Part shown: in pieces, positions 22,520 to 32,141 of the stretch
Layout: each line of letters opens with the position of its first letter
Position numbering within the stretch: the first letter of the stretch is position 1
Source: Nitrospirota bacterium
Lineage (GTDB): Bacteria; Nitrospirota; Thermodesulfovibrionia; Thermodesulfovibrionales; UBA9159
Length of the DNA stretch: 33,111 nucleotides
Assembly (NCBI GenBank): GCA_023382175.1
Contig: JAMCQB010000089.1
Span: 1 to 33,111 of the forward strand
Direction of reading: 5' to 3'
Notes under the pieces: generated by a model
Database searches by the model: none
What the model was told of the DNA's origin: nothing
The model's input: only the letters and a program-made list of their open reading frames with translations
Translations under genes and position numbers: made by a program

Positions 22520-22633
22520 ATGAAAACCATTGAAGCCGCAAAAGAAAGCTCCCGTCGGGTTAGAAAAGAGGCAAGGAAGAACCGGCGATTCTCACGAGTC
22601 TTGCGAAATAAATACAGTGATGAAGGATGGTAG
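22520..22633 (+). CDS. Small basic ORF overlapping the nuoE start
   Basis: 37 codons starting about 13 nt after the expected transcript start. The product is strongly basic (many Arg and Lys) and ends DEGW. Its TAG stop overlaps the nuoE ATG (ATGGTAG at 22627-22633), the arrangement expected for translational coupling or a regulatory leader. The Shine-Dalgarno is weak and the family unknown, so it may also be non-coding leader sequence. Confidence 0.35.
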   Translation: MKTIEAAKESSRRVRKEARKNRRFSRVLRNKYSDEGW

Positions 22634-23097
22634 TGTTGAATCAGAAGGTCCTGGAGGAAATTAATAGGATAAAGAGTAAATACCACGATTCACGCTCATG
22701 CCTTTTACCGGCCCTCTACATTTTTCAGAGGGAATACGGCTGGTTAAGTCCTGAAGCCCTGGAGGCTGTAGGGGAAATACTGAATATCCCGAAGGCCACG
22801 GTAAAAGGCGTCTCCACCTTTTATGCCATGTTCAGCCACAAGCCTACAGGGAGGCATCTCATCCAGTTATGCACGAATGTTGCCTGCATGCTTATGGGAG
22901 GAGAAAGACTCCTGGATGTCTTGAGGGAACAATACGGGCTCGAACCGAATATCACCACCCCTGACAACAGGTTTTCCCTTGTGATAATGGAATGTATAGG
23001 GGCATGCGACACCGCCCCGGCCATGCTCGTTGACACGGACTTCCATGGCAATCTTACGGGGGAAAAGGTAATAGACATCCTGGAGAAGTATAAATAA
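22627..23097 (+). CDS. nuoE: NuoE-type [2Fe-2S] subunit
   Basis: 156 residues, usual length. A helical N-terminal part (LLPALYIFQREYGWLSPEALE, shortened here) precedes the thioredoxin-like 2Fe-2S domain with the four ligand cysteines in CTNVAC and ECIGACDTAP. NuoE, with NuoF, forms the NADH-oxidising module of complex I and of NAD-linked hydrogenases and formate dehydrogenases. A GTG at 22633 is an alternative start. NuoF begins 1 nt after the stop. Confidence 0.88.
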   Translation: MVVLNQKVLEEINRIKSKYHDSRSCLLPALYIFQREYGWLSPEALEAVGEILNIPKATVKGVSTFYAMFSHKPTGRHLIQLCTNVACMLMGGERLLDVLREQYGLEPNITTPDNRFSLVIMECIGACDTAPAMLVDTDFHGNLTGEKVIDILEKYK

Positions 23098-23098
23098 C

Positions 23099-24343
23099 AT
23101 GGAGAGGGTTTTATTAAGAAATACAGAGAGCCCCCATTCAGCTGACATACACGAGTATATAAAAGGAGGTGGATACATATCTCTCCATAAGGCATTTGAG
23201 ATGAAGCCTTTCGATGTTATTGACGAGGTGAGGAGATCCGGATTACGGGGCAGAGGAGGCGCCGGTTTTCCGACCGGTATGAAGTGGTCGTTTGCTGTAG
23301 CAGACCCTCAAACGCCAAAGTACCTGATCTGTAATGCCGATGAAGGCGAACCCGGCACCTTTAAAGACAGGGGCATTCTCGAGAAAAATCCACATCTCCT
23401 GATAGAAGGGATGGTGATCTCTGCATATGCCATTGAAGCGGCATGGGGATATATCTACCTCAGGGGAGAATACCCCAGGGCAAAGGATGTCCTCTTAAGC
23501 GCCATCAAACAGGCATACGAAAAAAACTATCTTGGCGACAATATCCTTGGGAAAGGCGTCGGCTTTCATCTTCATGTTCATTGTGGCGCAGGCGCATATA
23601 TCTGTGGTGAAGAGACAGCCCTCATAGAGTCCCTTGAAGGCAAAAGGGGCCAACCGAGAATTAAACCGCCATTTCCTGTCAATGAGGGGTTCTCTTTAAA
23701 GCCCACAATTATAAATAATGTCGAGACTCTCGCCAATATTCCCTGCATTATAGAAATTGGAGGTGATGCATATTCGAAAATAGGAAGCCCTGAATGCCCC
23801 GGTCCGAAGCTCTATTCTGTAAGCGGTCATGTAAAAAGGCCTGGTGTATATGAACTTCCCATGGGGGTGACCTTAAGGGAGATTATTTATACACATTGCG
23901 GAGGAATCCTGGGTGATAAAAAGCTCAAGGCGGTAATCCCCGGCGGGATATCAACACCAGTACTTACCCCGGATAAAATTGATTGCCCCATGGATTTCCG
24001 TAATCTGCCCAGGGTCGGCAGTCTGCTTGGTTCAGGGGCTGTCATAGCCTTTGATGAAACAGTTGACATGGTGAACGTTTGCCTGAGGATAACGAAGTTC
24101 TTTGAACATGAGTCATGCGGTAAATGTACACCATGCCGGGAAGGGGTCGGCTGGATGAGGGCGATTATCGAAAGGATATGCGGCGGCGCCGGACGTAATG
24201 GCGACCTGGATCACTTGATGGAGGTCTCAAGCAATATCCTGGGTAAGACCTTCTGCCCCCTCGGAGACAGCGCTGCCACCGTGGTACAGAGCTACCTCGG
24301 GAATTTCAGGCATGAGTTTGAGGAAAAGATAAAGAACCGATGA
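23099..24343 (+). CDS. nuoF: NuoF-type NADH-binding flavoprotein subunit
   Basis: 414 residues. NADH and FMN binding: GRGGAGFPTGMKW (51-63) and NADEGEPGTFKDRG (79-92); HCGAGAYICGEETALIESLEG follows; the C-terminal 4Fe-4S cluster is formed by SCGKCTPCREG and FCPLGD. It lacks the extra N-terminal thioredoxin-like or C-terminal ferredoxin domains seen in some bifurcating NuoF/HydB homologues. It oxidises NADH (or reduces NAD+) through FMN. Its end overlaps nuoG by 4 nt (ATGA). Confidence 0.93.
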   Translation: MERVLLRNTESPHSADIHEYIKGGGYISLHKAFEMKPFDVIDEVRRSGLRGRGGAGFPTGMKWSFAVADPQTPKYLICNADEGEPGTFKDRGILEKNPHLLIEGMVISAYAIEAAWGYIYLRGEYPRAKDVLLSAIKQAYEKNYLGDNILGKGVGFHLHVHCGAGAYICGEETALIESLEGKRGQPRIKPPFPVNEGFSLKPTIINNVETLANIPCIIEIGGDAYSKIGSPECPGPKLYSVSGHVKRPGVYELPMGVTLREIIYTHCGGILGDKKLKAVIPGGISTPVLTPDKIDCPMDFRNLPRVGSLLGSGAVIAFDETVDMVNVCLRITKFFEHESCGKCTPCREGVGWMRAIIERICGGAGRNGDLDHLMEVSSNILGKTFCPLGDSAATVVQSYLGNFRHEFEEKIKNR

Positions 24344-26928
24344 TCACGATCACCATAAACGAAAAGAAGATAACACTGGAAAAACCGGTAACGATCCTTG
24401 AGGCAGCAAGATCCGCGGGAATACATATACCGACCCTTTGCCATGAGGATATCCTTGAGCCGTATGGAGGGTGCAGACTCTGTCTCGTTGAGGTAGAGAA
24501 AGTGCCGAGACTCCTTAGTGCATGCACCCAATATATAACTGAAGGCATGGTGGTCCGGACCGAGACAGAAAGAGTTATCGAGGCGAGAAGGGCTATTCTC
24601 GAGTTTCTCCTGATAAACCATCCCCTTGATTGCTCTTTCTGTGACAAGGCTGGGGAGTGCGATCTGCAGGACCTTGCTATGAAGTATGGCCCTGCAACAG
24701 GAAGATTTGCCGAAGGCAAAAGAAAACATCCTGAAAGCTATGATGATCCCCTCATTGTGAGAAACATGGAGCGCTGCGTCCTCTGCTCAAAATGTGTGAG
24801 GATGTGCGAGGATGTCCAGGGTGCATCTGCACTATGCATTACCAATCGGGGGAGCAAATCCTATGTCGAGCCCTTTTCCGGCGGCAGATACAACTGCGAG
24901 TATTGCGGAAACTGTCTGACCGTATGCCCTGTGGGCGCCATTATGTCGGGGCTGCACAGACATGACTATAGATCATGGCTCATAGAAAGGGAGGTGGAGA
25001 CCGTCTGTTCCTACTGCGGGGTCGGATGCTCCTTGCTCTTACAGATAAGAGGGAATTCCCTTATAAGAACCGTCCCAAAGATCGGGCGGGGACTGAACAG
25101 GGGGCTCCTCTGCAGTAAAGGGAGGTTCGGATATGACTATATCAGTAACAGTGAAAGATTAGATACCCCGTTAATACGGAGAAACGGAGAGCTGCAGCCG
25201 GCCGCATGGTCAGAGGCGATTACCCATATTGCCCGGAGACTGAAGGAGATTAAGGAAAATCATGGGAGCGACGCCATAGCAGGCATAGTATCCGGAAGGT
25301 GCACCAATGAAGACGCCTATGTGTTTCAGAAGTTTTTCAGGGGAGCCATCGGCACAAACAACATAGATTCGGTCGCAAGCCTGGCGTATGGACCTGCCCA
25401 GAGATTCTTCGAAAGGATCTTCGGTCAGGGCGTCACTGCAAACGATATACACGGCATATCCAATTCCGACGGCATTTTCGTGATTGGCGGGGATCCCACT
25501 GGGATAAATCCCGTGTTGGGTCTGCAAGTCAGGTCTGCCTGTAAAAAGGGAGCACCCGTCGTCGTGATGGGATATGCCGAAGGGCTAAAGAGATTTTCAA
25601 AACACGCATTCATTACGAATTCCACGACCGAAACAGTGCTCTTGGCTTCATTGGTTTCTGAGATAAAGAAAAAGAAATCCCTTCCGGGAGAGAGGCCTGT
25701 CTTCGAGGAAATAATCAGCGGACTCCAGCCTGTGCCGCTGAAAGACGCCTCCGAAATGAGCGGGTTCGGCCTGAATGATCTCGTTGATACGGTAGATACT
25801 CTGTCAAACATGATTAACCCTTCAATCATCGTAGGGAGAGACATTGTCCAGACAAGTACCGGACATATGAGTCTCCTGTTCCTTGCTGCCCTTGCATATT
25901 TACTGAACGGCAGGATTTATCTCCTTTCGGAACTCCCCAACGAACAGGGGCTTCTTGATATGGGATGCCAGCCAGACATGCTGCCGAGCGGAAGGCCGCT
26001 GACCATCGAGACCTTCAGGACGAGGTGCGAAGAAACTCTCGGAATTGCGATCCCTTCAACCCCGGGACTCAATTACGTCGAGATGATAGAAGCTGCTCAT
26101 GCAGGCAGGATAAAGGCGCTCTACGTAATGGGGGAAGATACGGTGCAGGGTCTGCCTGATAGAAACTATGTGAGTGATGCCCTCAGGAATGTTGAATTTC
26201 TTGTCGTTCAGGACATGTTTCTTACCGAAACGGCCCAGTATGCGGATGTGGTGCTGCCTTCCCTCTCGTGGGCCGAAAAAGAGGGTTCTTACACTAATCT
26301 TGAACGGAGGGTACAACTCACAAAAAAGGCTGTTGAGGGAGAGGGCATTGAGGAATGGAAGATTATTTCTGAGATGAGCAAGATACTCGGACTTGACATG
26401 GGTTATCGAAGTGTGACCGATATATTTACTGAGATAGTCAGGATTTCGCATATCTATAGAGAGATCACCTATAATGACATCACGAGCGGCAGGTGTATGT
26501 GGCCATACAAGGGCGGGCCGTTGCGCCATGATGTGCATATAGAAGGGATTGAGCTGCCTGACATCGTTTCCGTCATGAAAAATGCCGATGAGAGCGGGGT
26601 ACAGGTGCGCAGGGAAGCGCATCTATTTCATTCACAGAACGCAAGCAGGTATTCCCCTGCATTGCAGAGCATTTCTCCTGAACCTTACGTTAAGATGAGT
26701 GAAACTCTGGCGGGCAGATTATCCCTACGAGACGGTGAGCACGTAAAGGTTGTGACGGAAGCGGGGAGCATCACGCTGTCCGTGCATCGTGACCCATGCC
26801 TGCCGGAGAATGTTGTCCTTATTCCGCCCTTTGAAAAGGGAGGGATTTTTGAGATCACAAAATGGAAGGTGAACCCTGTAACAAAAGCCCCTGCATTGGA
26901 CGGCAACAGGGTAATTATTGAGACATGA
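24340..26928 (+). CDS. NuoG/formate-dehydrogenase-like large Fe-S subunit without the catalytic Cys/Sec
   Basis: 862 residues. In order: 2Fe-2S domain (C34, C45, C48, C62); His-Cys 4Fe-4S cluster (H94, C98, C101, C107); two further 4Fe-4S clusters (C146-C149-C152-C156 and C186-C189-C192-C196); then a molybdopterin oxidoreductase domain opening with another 4Fe-4S site (C223, C226, C230, C258) and a C-terminal molydopterin dinucleotide-binding domain. The GTNNID region aligns well with formate dehydrogenases, but the position of the catalytic Sec/Cys is A349 and the next His is Y350. It should therefore carry electrons rather than oxidise formate, as NuoG does. Whether it binds molybdopterin is open. 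Confidence 0.85.
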   Translation: MITITINEKKITLEKPVTILEAARSAGIHIPTLCHEDILEPYGGCRLCLVEVEKVPRLLSACTQYITEGMVVRTETERVIEARRAILEFLLINHPLDCSFCDKAGECDLQDLAMKYGPATGRFAEGKRKHPESYDDPLIVRNMERCVLCSKCVRMCEDVQGASALCITNRGSKSYVEPFSGGRYNCEYCGNCLTVCPVGAIMSGLHRHDYRSWLIEREVETVCSYCGVGCSLLLQIRGNSLIRTVPKIGRGLNRGLLCSKGRFGYDYISNSERLDTPLIRRNGELQPAAWSEAITHIARRLKEIKENHGSDAIAGIVSGRCTNEDAYVFQKFFRGAIGTNNIDSVASLAYGPAQRFFERIFGQGVTANDIHGISNSDGIFVIGGDPTGINPVLGLQVRSACKKGAPVVVMGYAEGLKRFSKHAFITNSTTETVLLASLVSEIKKKKSLPGERPVFEEIISGLQPVPLKDASEMSGFGLNDLVDTVDTLSNMINPSIIVGRDIVQTSTGHMSLLFLAALAYLLNGRIYLLSELPNEQGLLDMGCQPDMLPSGRPLTIETFRTRCEETLGIAIPSTPGLNYVEMIEAAHAGRIKALYVMGEDTVQGLPDRNYVSDALRNVEFLVVQDMFLTETAQYADVVLPSLSWAEKEGSYTNLERRVQLTKKAVEGEGIEEWKIISEMSKILGLDMGYRSVTDIFTEIVRISHIYREITYNDITSGRCMWPYKGGPLRHDVHIEGIELPDIVSVMKNADESGVQVRREAHLFHSQNASRYSPALQSISPEPYVKMSETLAGRLSLRDGEHVKVVTEAGSITLSVHRDPCLPENVVLIPPFEKGGIFEITKWKVNPVTKAPALDGNRVIIET

Positions 26929-26982
26929 AGGCGGAGATGGCTTTGTATAACAACCGGGCAGCCTCCCCGGTAGGGGGATAGC

Positions 26983-27744
26983 ATGGAGAAGCAGAGAATC
27001 TTGATCGTTGATGACGATCCGGTAATTGCGCTCAGCTGCAAGAAAATACTGGGAGTGGAGGGATATACCGTATTTACTGCAGAGGACGGCGAGAGTGCCA
27101 TTAAGAAGGTTTCTGACGAGACGTTTGATCTGGTAATAACCGATGTGCGACTGCCTGATATAAACGGGTTGACCATATTGAGAGAGTCAAGAATCGTACA
27201 ACCTTCGGCGGATATCATGGTGATCTCGGGGTATCCCTCCCTTGAAGACGCGCGTGAGGCAACACGCCTCGGAGCATTCGAGTATGTCGAAAAGCCCTTT
27301 ACCCCTGACTTCATGCTCAATGCCGTGAAAAAGGTATTTGATCGAAAAGGGTGGATACTGAGAAAGGCGTACATCAATGAGTTCAAAAAGTATATAGTTC
27401 CGACAGAAGAGATGGATGATTTTACTGTGTATTACAAGGACGGGATGTGGGCAAGACCCCTCATAAAGGAGGAGGTATGGGAAATAGGCATGGATGTCAG
27501 GCATTTCCTGGTGAGCGGGCAACTCATTTATGTCGAGATCATGAAACATATGAAGGCCCTTGCAGCAGGCGAGCCTTTTGCACGACTAACCTTAAGTGAC
27601 GGGAAGATCTCCGAAGTAACGTCTCCCATGACCGGTGTTGTGAAGATGTTCAACGAACGCGCAAACGACGCCATCTCTTCTCTTGTAAAGAACTATGCTT
27701 CAGAAGGCTGGCAGTTGTGGCTGGCGAGGATTACAAGCCTCTAA
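26983..27744 (+). CDS. Response regulator receiver domain fused to a GcvH-like domain
   Basis: 253 residues. REC domain (about 4-120) with all key residues: D10/D11, phospho-acceptor D54 in VITDVRLPD, S82 and K104 in EKPF. There is no DNA-binding or enzymatic output domain. Instead residues about 145-250 resemble the lipoyl-carrier H protein of glycine cleavage: AGEPFARL, TSPMTGVV, ending EGWQLWLARI. The canonical lipoyl lysine position appears to be occupied by G207 with K208 next to it, so lipoylation is doubtful. It follows nuoG by 54 nt, with GGGGG 5 nt before the ATG, and probably belongs to the same operon. No sensor kinase is nearby. Confidence 0.75.
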   Translation: MEKQRILIVDDDPVIALSCKKILGVEGYTVFTAEDGESAIKKVSDETFDLVITDVRLPDINGLTILRESRIVQPSADIMVISGYPSLEDAREATRLGAFEYVEKPFTPDFMLNAVKKVFDRKGWILRKAYINEFKKYIVPTEEMDDFTVYYKDGMWARPLIKEEVWEIGMDVRHFLVSGQLIYVEIMKHMKALAAGEPFARLTLSDGKISEVTSPMTGVVKMFNERANDAISSLVKNYASEGWQLWLARITSL

Positions 27745-27789
27745 TCCAGACGTTCAGAAACCATGCGCTGGACCGTATCCGCCATATTC

Positions 27790-28527
27790 TCAGCCCATAT
27801 CCCCAAAGAGAAACTGGGATAGGGCAATTACTGCAATGGCGGCTGTTTCGGCCCGCAGGATGCGACTCCCCAGGGAGGCAACGAGAAACCCATGGTCTTC
27901 TGCGACCTGCACTTCCCCTTCTGTGAAGCCTCCTTCGGGCCCCACAGCTACAATCAATGAGCGGCACCCTTCGAGACTCTCCATGCCTTTCTTCATCCTG
28001 ATTCCCTTTCTCTCCCAGAAGAGAAGCCCTTTGCACTTTCTGAAATAGGGGGCATAAGGTGAATCTCCGGAAAAGATGTCCCTGAAGGCAACTGGTTCAT
28101 GGATGATGGGGATGGCGGTTCTTCCGGATTGTCGCGAGGCATCTTCTGCGATCTTTCGCCACCGGCCGGTCTTTCCGGTGTTTCTCACCTGGCTTCTTTC
28201 AGTAACCACCGGGAGTATCTTGCTGACGCCAAGCTCTGTGGCCTTTTGTATCACCAGTTCCATCTTCTCGCCCTTGAGAAGACCCTGGATAAGAATGAGG
28301 TTGATTGGTGACTCCGTGCTGTGGGTAACTGCGCCAAGGACATCTGCAGTGATTTCCTTCTTGACGATGGAAGTGATCTTAGCCCTGTAGGAATGCCCTT
28401 TTCCGTCAAGGATCTCCAGTTCTTCCCCCTCTTTGCACCTTAAGACTGAGGCAAGATAGTGGGCCTTTTCTCCGGTAATATGGATCGTACGGGGATTTTC
28501 CTCTACTGGAAGGAATAAGCGGGGCAT
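27790..28527 (-). CDS. rsmE: 16S rRNA m3U1498 methyltransferase RsmE
   Basis: 245 residues. N-terminal PUA-like RNA-binding domain (about 1-70) and a SPOUT methyltransferase domain with IQGLLKGEKMELVIQKATEL, VVTERSQVR, the SAM-binding VAVGPEGGFTEGEV and LGSRILRAETAAI near the C-terminus. It methylates U1498 (E. coli numbering) of 16S rRNA. It is the last gene of the heat-shock strand run, 7 nt after dnaJ; rsmE next to dnaJ is a common arrangement. Confidence 0.94.
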   Translation of the reverse strand: MPRLFLPVEENPRTIHITGEKAHYLASVLRCKEGEELEILDGKGHSYRAKITSIVKKEITADVLGAVTHSTESPINLILIQGLLKGEKMELVIQKATELGVSKILPVVTERSQVRNTGKTGRWRKIAEDASRQSGRTAIPIIHEPVAFRDIFSGDSPYAPYFRKCKGLLFWERKGIRMKKGMESLEGCRSLIVAVGPEGGFTEGEVQVAEDHGFLVASLGSRILRAETAAIAVIALSQFLFGDMG

Positions 28528-28534
28528 GGAGGTT

Positions 28535-29632
28535 CTATTTCTCAGCGCCTGAGAAAATGTCCTTTAGTTTCTCCTTGAAAGTCCTGGATGCCTTCTCACC
28601 ATTGATCTGTGCAAACTCCTCAAGGAGTTCCCTCTGGCGGGGAGTGATGTGTTTCGGAACCTCGATGTTCACCACAACGACTTCATCTCCTTTCCCATGA
28701 CCGCCGAGGCGCGGAATTCCCTTCCCCTTCATGTGAAATGCCTTTCCTGACGGTGTGCCCGGCGGAATTTTGAGGTTCGCCGTTCCTTCAAGGGTAGGGA
28801 CCTCCATCTCCGCTCCCAGGACTGCCTGGGGGAAAGTAATGCTCATGGCGCAATAAATATCATTGCCCCTTCTCATAAAAACCACGTGCTCTTTAATGTC
28901 AATGATGATATAGAGATCCCCGGGCGGGCCGCCATGGGCGCCGGGTTCGCCCTCCCCGGACATCCTCAGGCGCGATCCTGAATCCACGCCGGCGGGGACT
29001 TTAACGAGGATGCTTCGGACATTCTTGACCTTCCCGTTCCCCTTGCATGCAGTGCAGGGATCGGTGATGATCTTTCCTGTACCGTGGCAGGCGCCGCACG
29101 ATCTGGATACACTGAAAAAGCCCTGCTGAAACCTCACATGACCTGTGCCCTTGCAGTGTGAGCAGGTGACAGGTCCCTTGCCCGGTTTTGATCCTGACCC
29201 ATTGCACATGGAACAGGTCTCCCACCTCGGCACCTCAATCTGCTTTTCGGCGCCGAAGGCAGACTCCTCAAGGGTTATCTCAAGATCATAGCGGAGGTCA
29301 TTGCCCCTGGCGGGTCTTGTGCGGCGCTGGCCCGAAAAGCCGAAGAAATCCCCGAAAATATCTTCAAAGATGTCCCCAAACCCTGCGCCGGTGAAGGCCC
29401 CGAATCCAGCTCCCGCGCCCTCTGCGGAACCGAACCGGTCGTAATGTGCTCTCTTCTCAGAATCGCTCAGGACAGAGTAGGCTTCATTGATCTCCTTGAA
29501 CTTCTCCTCTGACTCCTTACTGCCCGTGTTCCTGTCAGGATGGTACTTGAGGGCTAGGGTCCTGAAGGCTTTCTTGAGCTCGGCTTCAGTGGCATTTCTC
29601 GGGACGCCAAGTATCTCATAGTAGTCCCTCAT
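28535..29632 (-). CDS. dnaJ: Chaperone DnaJ
   Basis: 365 residues. J domain (1-70) with the HPD motif in KYHPDRN, a Gly/Phe-rich linker (about 71-105), four CxxCxGxG zinc repeats ([32 protein letters not shown]) and the C-terminal substrate-binding domain. It stimulates the DnaK ATPase and delivers substrates. Its start overlaps the end of dnaK by 4 nt. Confidence 0.96.
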   Translation of the reverse strand: MRDYYEILGVPRNATEAELKKAFRTLALKYHPDRNTGSKESEEKFKEINEAYSVLSDSEKRAHYDRFGSAEGAGAGFGAFTGAGFGDIFEDIFGDFFGFSGQRRTRPARGNDLRYDLEITLEESAFGAEKQIEVPRWETCSMCNGSGSKPGKGPVTCSHCKGTGHVRFQQGFFSVSRSCGACHGTGKIITDPCTACKGNGKVKNVRSILVKVPAGVDSGSRLRMSGEGEPGAHGGPPGDLYIIIDIKEHVVFMRRGNDIYCAMSITFPQAVLGAEMEVPTLEGTANLKIPPGTPSGKAFHMKGKGIPRLGGHGKGDEVVVVNIEVPKHITPRQRELLEEFAQINGEKASRTFKEKLKDIFSGAEK

Positions 29633-31542
29633 TTCTCCTTCTTGTCCACATCTTCAAATTCCGCTTCCACCACTTCTTCTTCATTCCGGGGTTTTGGACC
29701 TGCGGTTTCCGTCTGTCCCGGCTGGGCGCCTGCGCCGGCAGCCTTGTAAAGATGCTCTGCTATCTTATAGGAAGCTTTCGTCAGTTTTTCCATGGCCCCC
29801 CTGATCTCTGAAGCGTCGGCGCTGGTGTCCTTCACCTTCCTGCACTGTTCCAGGGCTTCCTCTATCTCTCTCTTCTCGGCTTCCGTCACCTTGTCACCAT
29901 ATTCCCTGAGGGATTTCTCCACAGTATAGACAAGGGTGTCAGCCTCGTTTCTCGCCTCGGCAAGCTGTTTCTTTTTCCTGTCGTCCTCAGCGTGGGATTC
30001 CGCGTCCCGAGTCATATTCTTGATCTCATCTTCGGTAAGACCGCTGGAGGCCGTAATCCTGATGGACTGCTCCTTGCCGGTGCCGAGATCCTTTGCAGAA
30101 ACATGGAGTATGCCGTTGGCGTCGATATCAAAGGATACCTCAACCTGAGGCACACCACGGGGAGCCGGCGGTATCCCTACCAGCTCGAAAACGCCGAGGA
30201 GTTTATTGTCTGCAGCCATCTCCCTCTCGCCCTGGTGGATCTTGATGGTGACCGCGGGCTGGTTGTCGGATGCCGTCGAGAAAATCTGGCTCTTCTTGGT
30301 GGGAATCGTGGTGTTTCTCTCGATGATCTTTGTAAAGATGCCCCCGAGGGTCTCGATGCCCAGGGAAAGGGGAGTCACATCCAGGAGAAGCACCTCTTTC
30401 ACTTCACCCTTGAGAACTGCACCCTGAATCGCCGCGCCCACCGCAACCACCTCGTCGGGATTCACGGTCCGGTTCGGCTCCTTTCCGAAGAAAGACTGCA
30501 CCACTTGCTGAACCTTGGGTGTGCGGGTCTGGCCTCCCACGAGAATCACTTCGTCGATATCCTTGGGGGAAAGGTTTGCATCGGAAAGGGCAAGCTTACA
30601 GGGTTCAATGGTCTTGTCAATGAGGTCTCCTGTAAGCTGTTCAAGCTTTGCCCTGGAGAGCTTCATGAGGAGATGTTTCGGCCCGCTGGCATCTGCAGTG
30701 ACAAAGGGGAGGTTTATCTCTGTCTCTGTGGCGGTGGAGAGCTCGATCTTCGCCCTTTCCGCAGCCTCCTTCAGTCTCTGGAGGGCCATCTTGTCCTGTT
30801 TCAGGTCTATGCCCTGTTCCTTCTTGAATTCTTCCACCATCCAGTCGATGATCCTGAGGTCAAAGTCGTCCCCGCCCAGATAGGTGTCTCCGTTGGTGGA
30901 TTTGACTTCGATCACCCCTTCTCCTATCTCAAGGACCGAGATATCGAAGGTGCCTCCTCCCAGGTCATATACCGAGATCTTCTCCTCTTTTTTCTTATCC
31001 ATTCCGTATGCCAGAGATGCTGCGGTCGGCTCGTTGATGATCCTGAGGACGTTCAGTCCTGCGATCTTTCCTGCATCCTTTGTGGCCTGCCGCTGGCTGT
31101 CATCGAAATAGGCAGGAACAGTGATCACCGCGTCAGTAACCGACTCCCCGAGATAATCCTCGGCAGCCTGTTTCAGTTTCTGAAGTACCATTGCAGAAAT
31201 CTCAGGGGGAGAGTATTTTTTCCCCCGTATCTCCACGTGCGCGTCACCATTGGCCGCCTCCACGATCTTGTATGGCAAGCGTTTCTTTGCGTGATCCACC
31301 TGGGGGGAGTTGTATTTCCTCCCCATCAGTCTCTTTATGGAGAATATGGTATTTTCAGGGTTCGTAATGGACTGCCTCTTTGCGATCTGCCCTACCAGGC
31401 GTTCCCCCTTTTCTGTGAAGGCAACCACCGACGGCGTCGTCCTGCTCCCTTCCTGGTTCGGGATCACTACCGGTTCACCTCCCTGCACAACAGCAACAAC
31501 CGAGTTCGTGGTTCCCAAGTCTATTCCGATCGCTTTTCCCAT
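29629..31542 (-). CDS. dnaK: Chaperone DnaK (Hsp70)
   Basis: 637 residues, full length. Nucleotide-binding domain starting [14 protein letters not shown], with [19 protein letters not shown] and [13 protein letters not shown]; substrate-binding domain with [17 protein letters not shown] and [18 protein letters not shown]; helical lid and an acidic C-terminal tail. GGAGGAATAACC precedes the ATG. It follows grpE by 2 nt. Confidence 0.97.
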   Translation of the reverse strand: MGKAIGIDLGTTNSVVAVVQGGEPVVIPNQEGSRTTPSVVAFTEKGERLVGQIAKRQSITNPENTIFSIKRLMGRKYNSPQVDHAKKRLPYKIVEAANGDAHVEIRGKKYSPPEISAMVLQKLKQAAEDYLGESVTDAVITVPAYFDDSQRQATKDAGKIAGLNVLRIINEPTAASLAYGMDKKKEEKISVYDLGGGTFDISVLEIGEGVIEVKSTNGDTYLGGDDFDLRIIDWMVEEFKKEQGIDLKQDKMALQRLKEAAERAKIELSTATETEINLPFVTADASGPKHLLMKLSRAKLEQLTGDLIDKTIEPCKLALSDANLSPKDIDEVILVGGQTRTPKVQQVVQSFFGKEPNRTVNPDEVVAVGAAIQGAVLKGEVKEVLLLDVTPLSLGIETLGGIFTKIIERNTTIPTKKSQIFSTASDNQPAVTIKIHQGEREMAADNKLLGVFELVGIPPAPRGVPQVEVSFDIDANGILHVSAKDLGTGKEQSIRITASSGLTEDEIKNMTRDAESHAEDDRKKKQLAEARNEADTLVYTVEKSLREYGDKVTEAEKREIEEALEQCRKVKDTSADASEIRGAMEKLTKASYKIAEHLYKAAGAGAQPGQTETAGPKPRNEEEVVEAEFEDVDKKEK

Positions 31543-31544
31543 GG

Positions 31545-32141
31545 TTATTCCTCCTCTGATTCTTTATTAATTTCAATTTCCTGTGCTTCATCAGGTTTTT
31601 TTGAAACCGCCACCAAGGAAGGTCTCAGCACCTTTTCGCCGAACATATATCCTTTCCGGTATTCCTCAACAACGGTCTTGTCCTCCACGTCCGACCGTAC
31701 CACCTGCGACATGGCATGGTGAACTGACGGGTCAAAGGGTTCGCCCTTTGCCGAAATGGGAACAAGGCCGAACTTCTCCATCACCCTCTGAAATTCCCTG
31801 AGGGTTATCTCGACGCCCTTCACGAGTCCCCCGGACACATCATCAGTCGCATGGCTCAGGGCCATCTCGAGATTATCGATCACCGGGAGGATCTCGTAGA
31901 GGATCGATTCGTTGCAGTATTTGACCAGTTCCTCCTTATCCCTCTGCATGCGCTTCTTGTAGTTTTCGAACTCAGCGTAAAGCCTGAGGTACTTGTCCTT
32001 CATTTCTGCAAGCTCCACTTCAGGGCCTAGGCCTTCCCCGGTCGGCTCTTCTTCCTTCTCCGCAGGCTCAAGGCTCTCCATCTCTTTTTTTTCTAGCGCC
32101 TCTTCGTTTCCCACATCTTCCTCCTCATGAAGCCCCGCCAT
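31545..32141 (-). CDS. grpE: Nucleotide exchange factor GrpE
   Basis: 198 residues. Acidic, disordered N-terminus (about 1-45), long coiled-coil helix ([20 protein letters not shown]) and the C-terminal beta domain with [25 protein letters not shown] and [20 protein letters not shown]. It exchanges ADP on DnaK. Its first base overlaps the last base of hrcA (TAATG). Confidence 0.95.
   Translation of the reverse strand: MAGLHEEEDVGNEEALEKKEMESLEPAEKEEEPTGEGLGPEVELAEMKDKYLRLYAEFENYKKRMQRDKEELVKYCNESILYEILPVIDNLEMALSHATDDVSGGLVKGVEITLREFQRVMEKFGLVPISAKGEPFDPSVHHAMSQVVRSDVEDKTVVEEYRKGYMFGEKVLRPSLVAVSKKPDEAQEIEINKESEEE

Noticed and set aside
29992-31722. 576-codon plus-strand frame opposite dnaK
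   Set aside because: Antisense shadow of dnaK and grpE, caused by codon bias; the minus-strand proteins are unmistakable.
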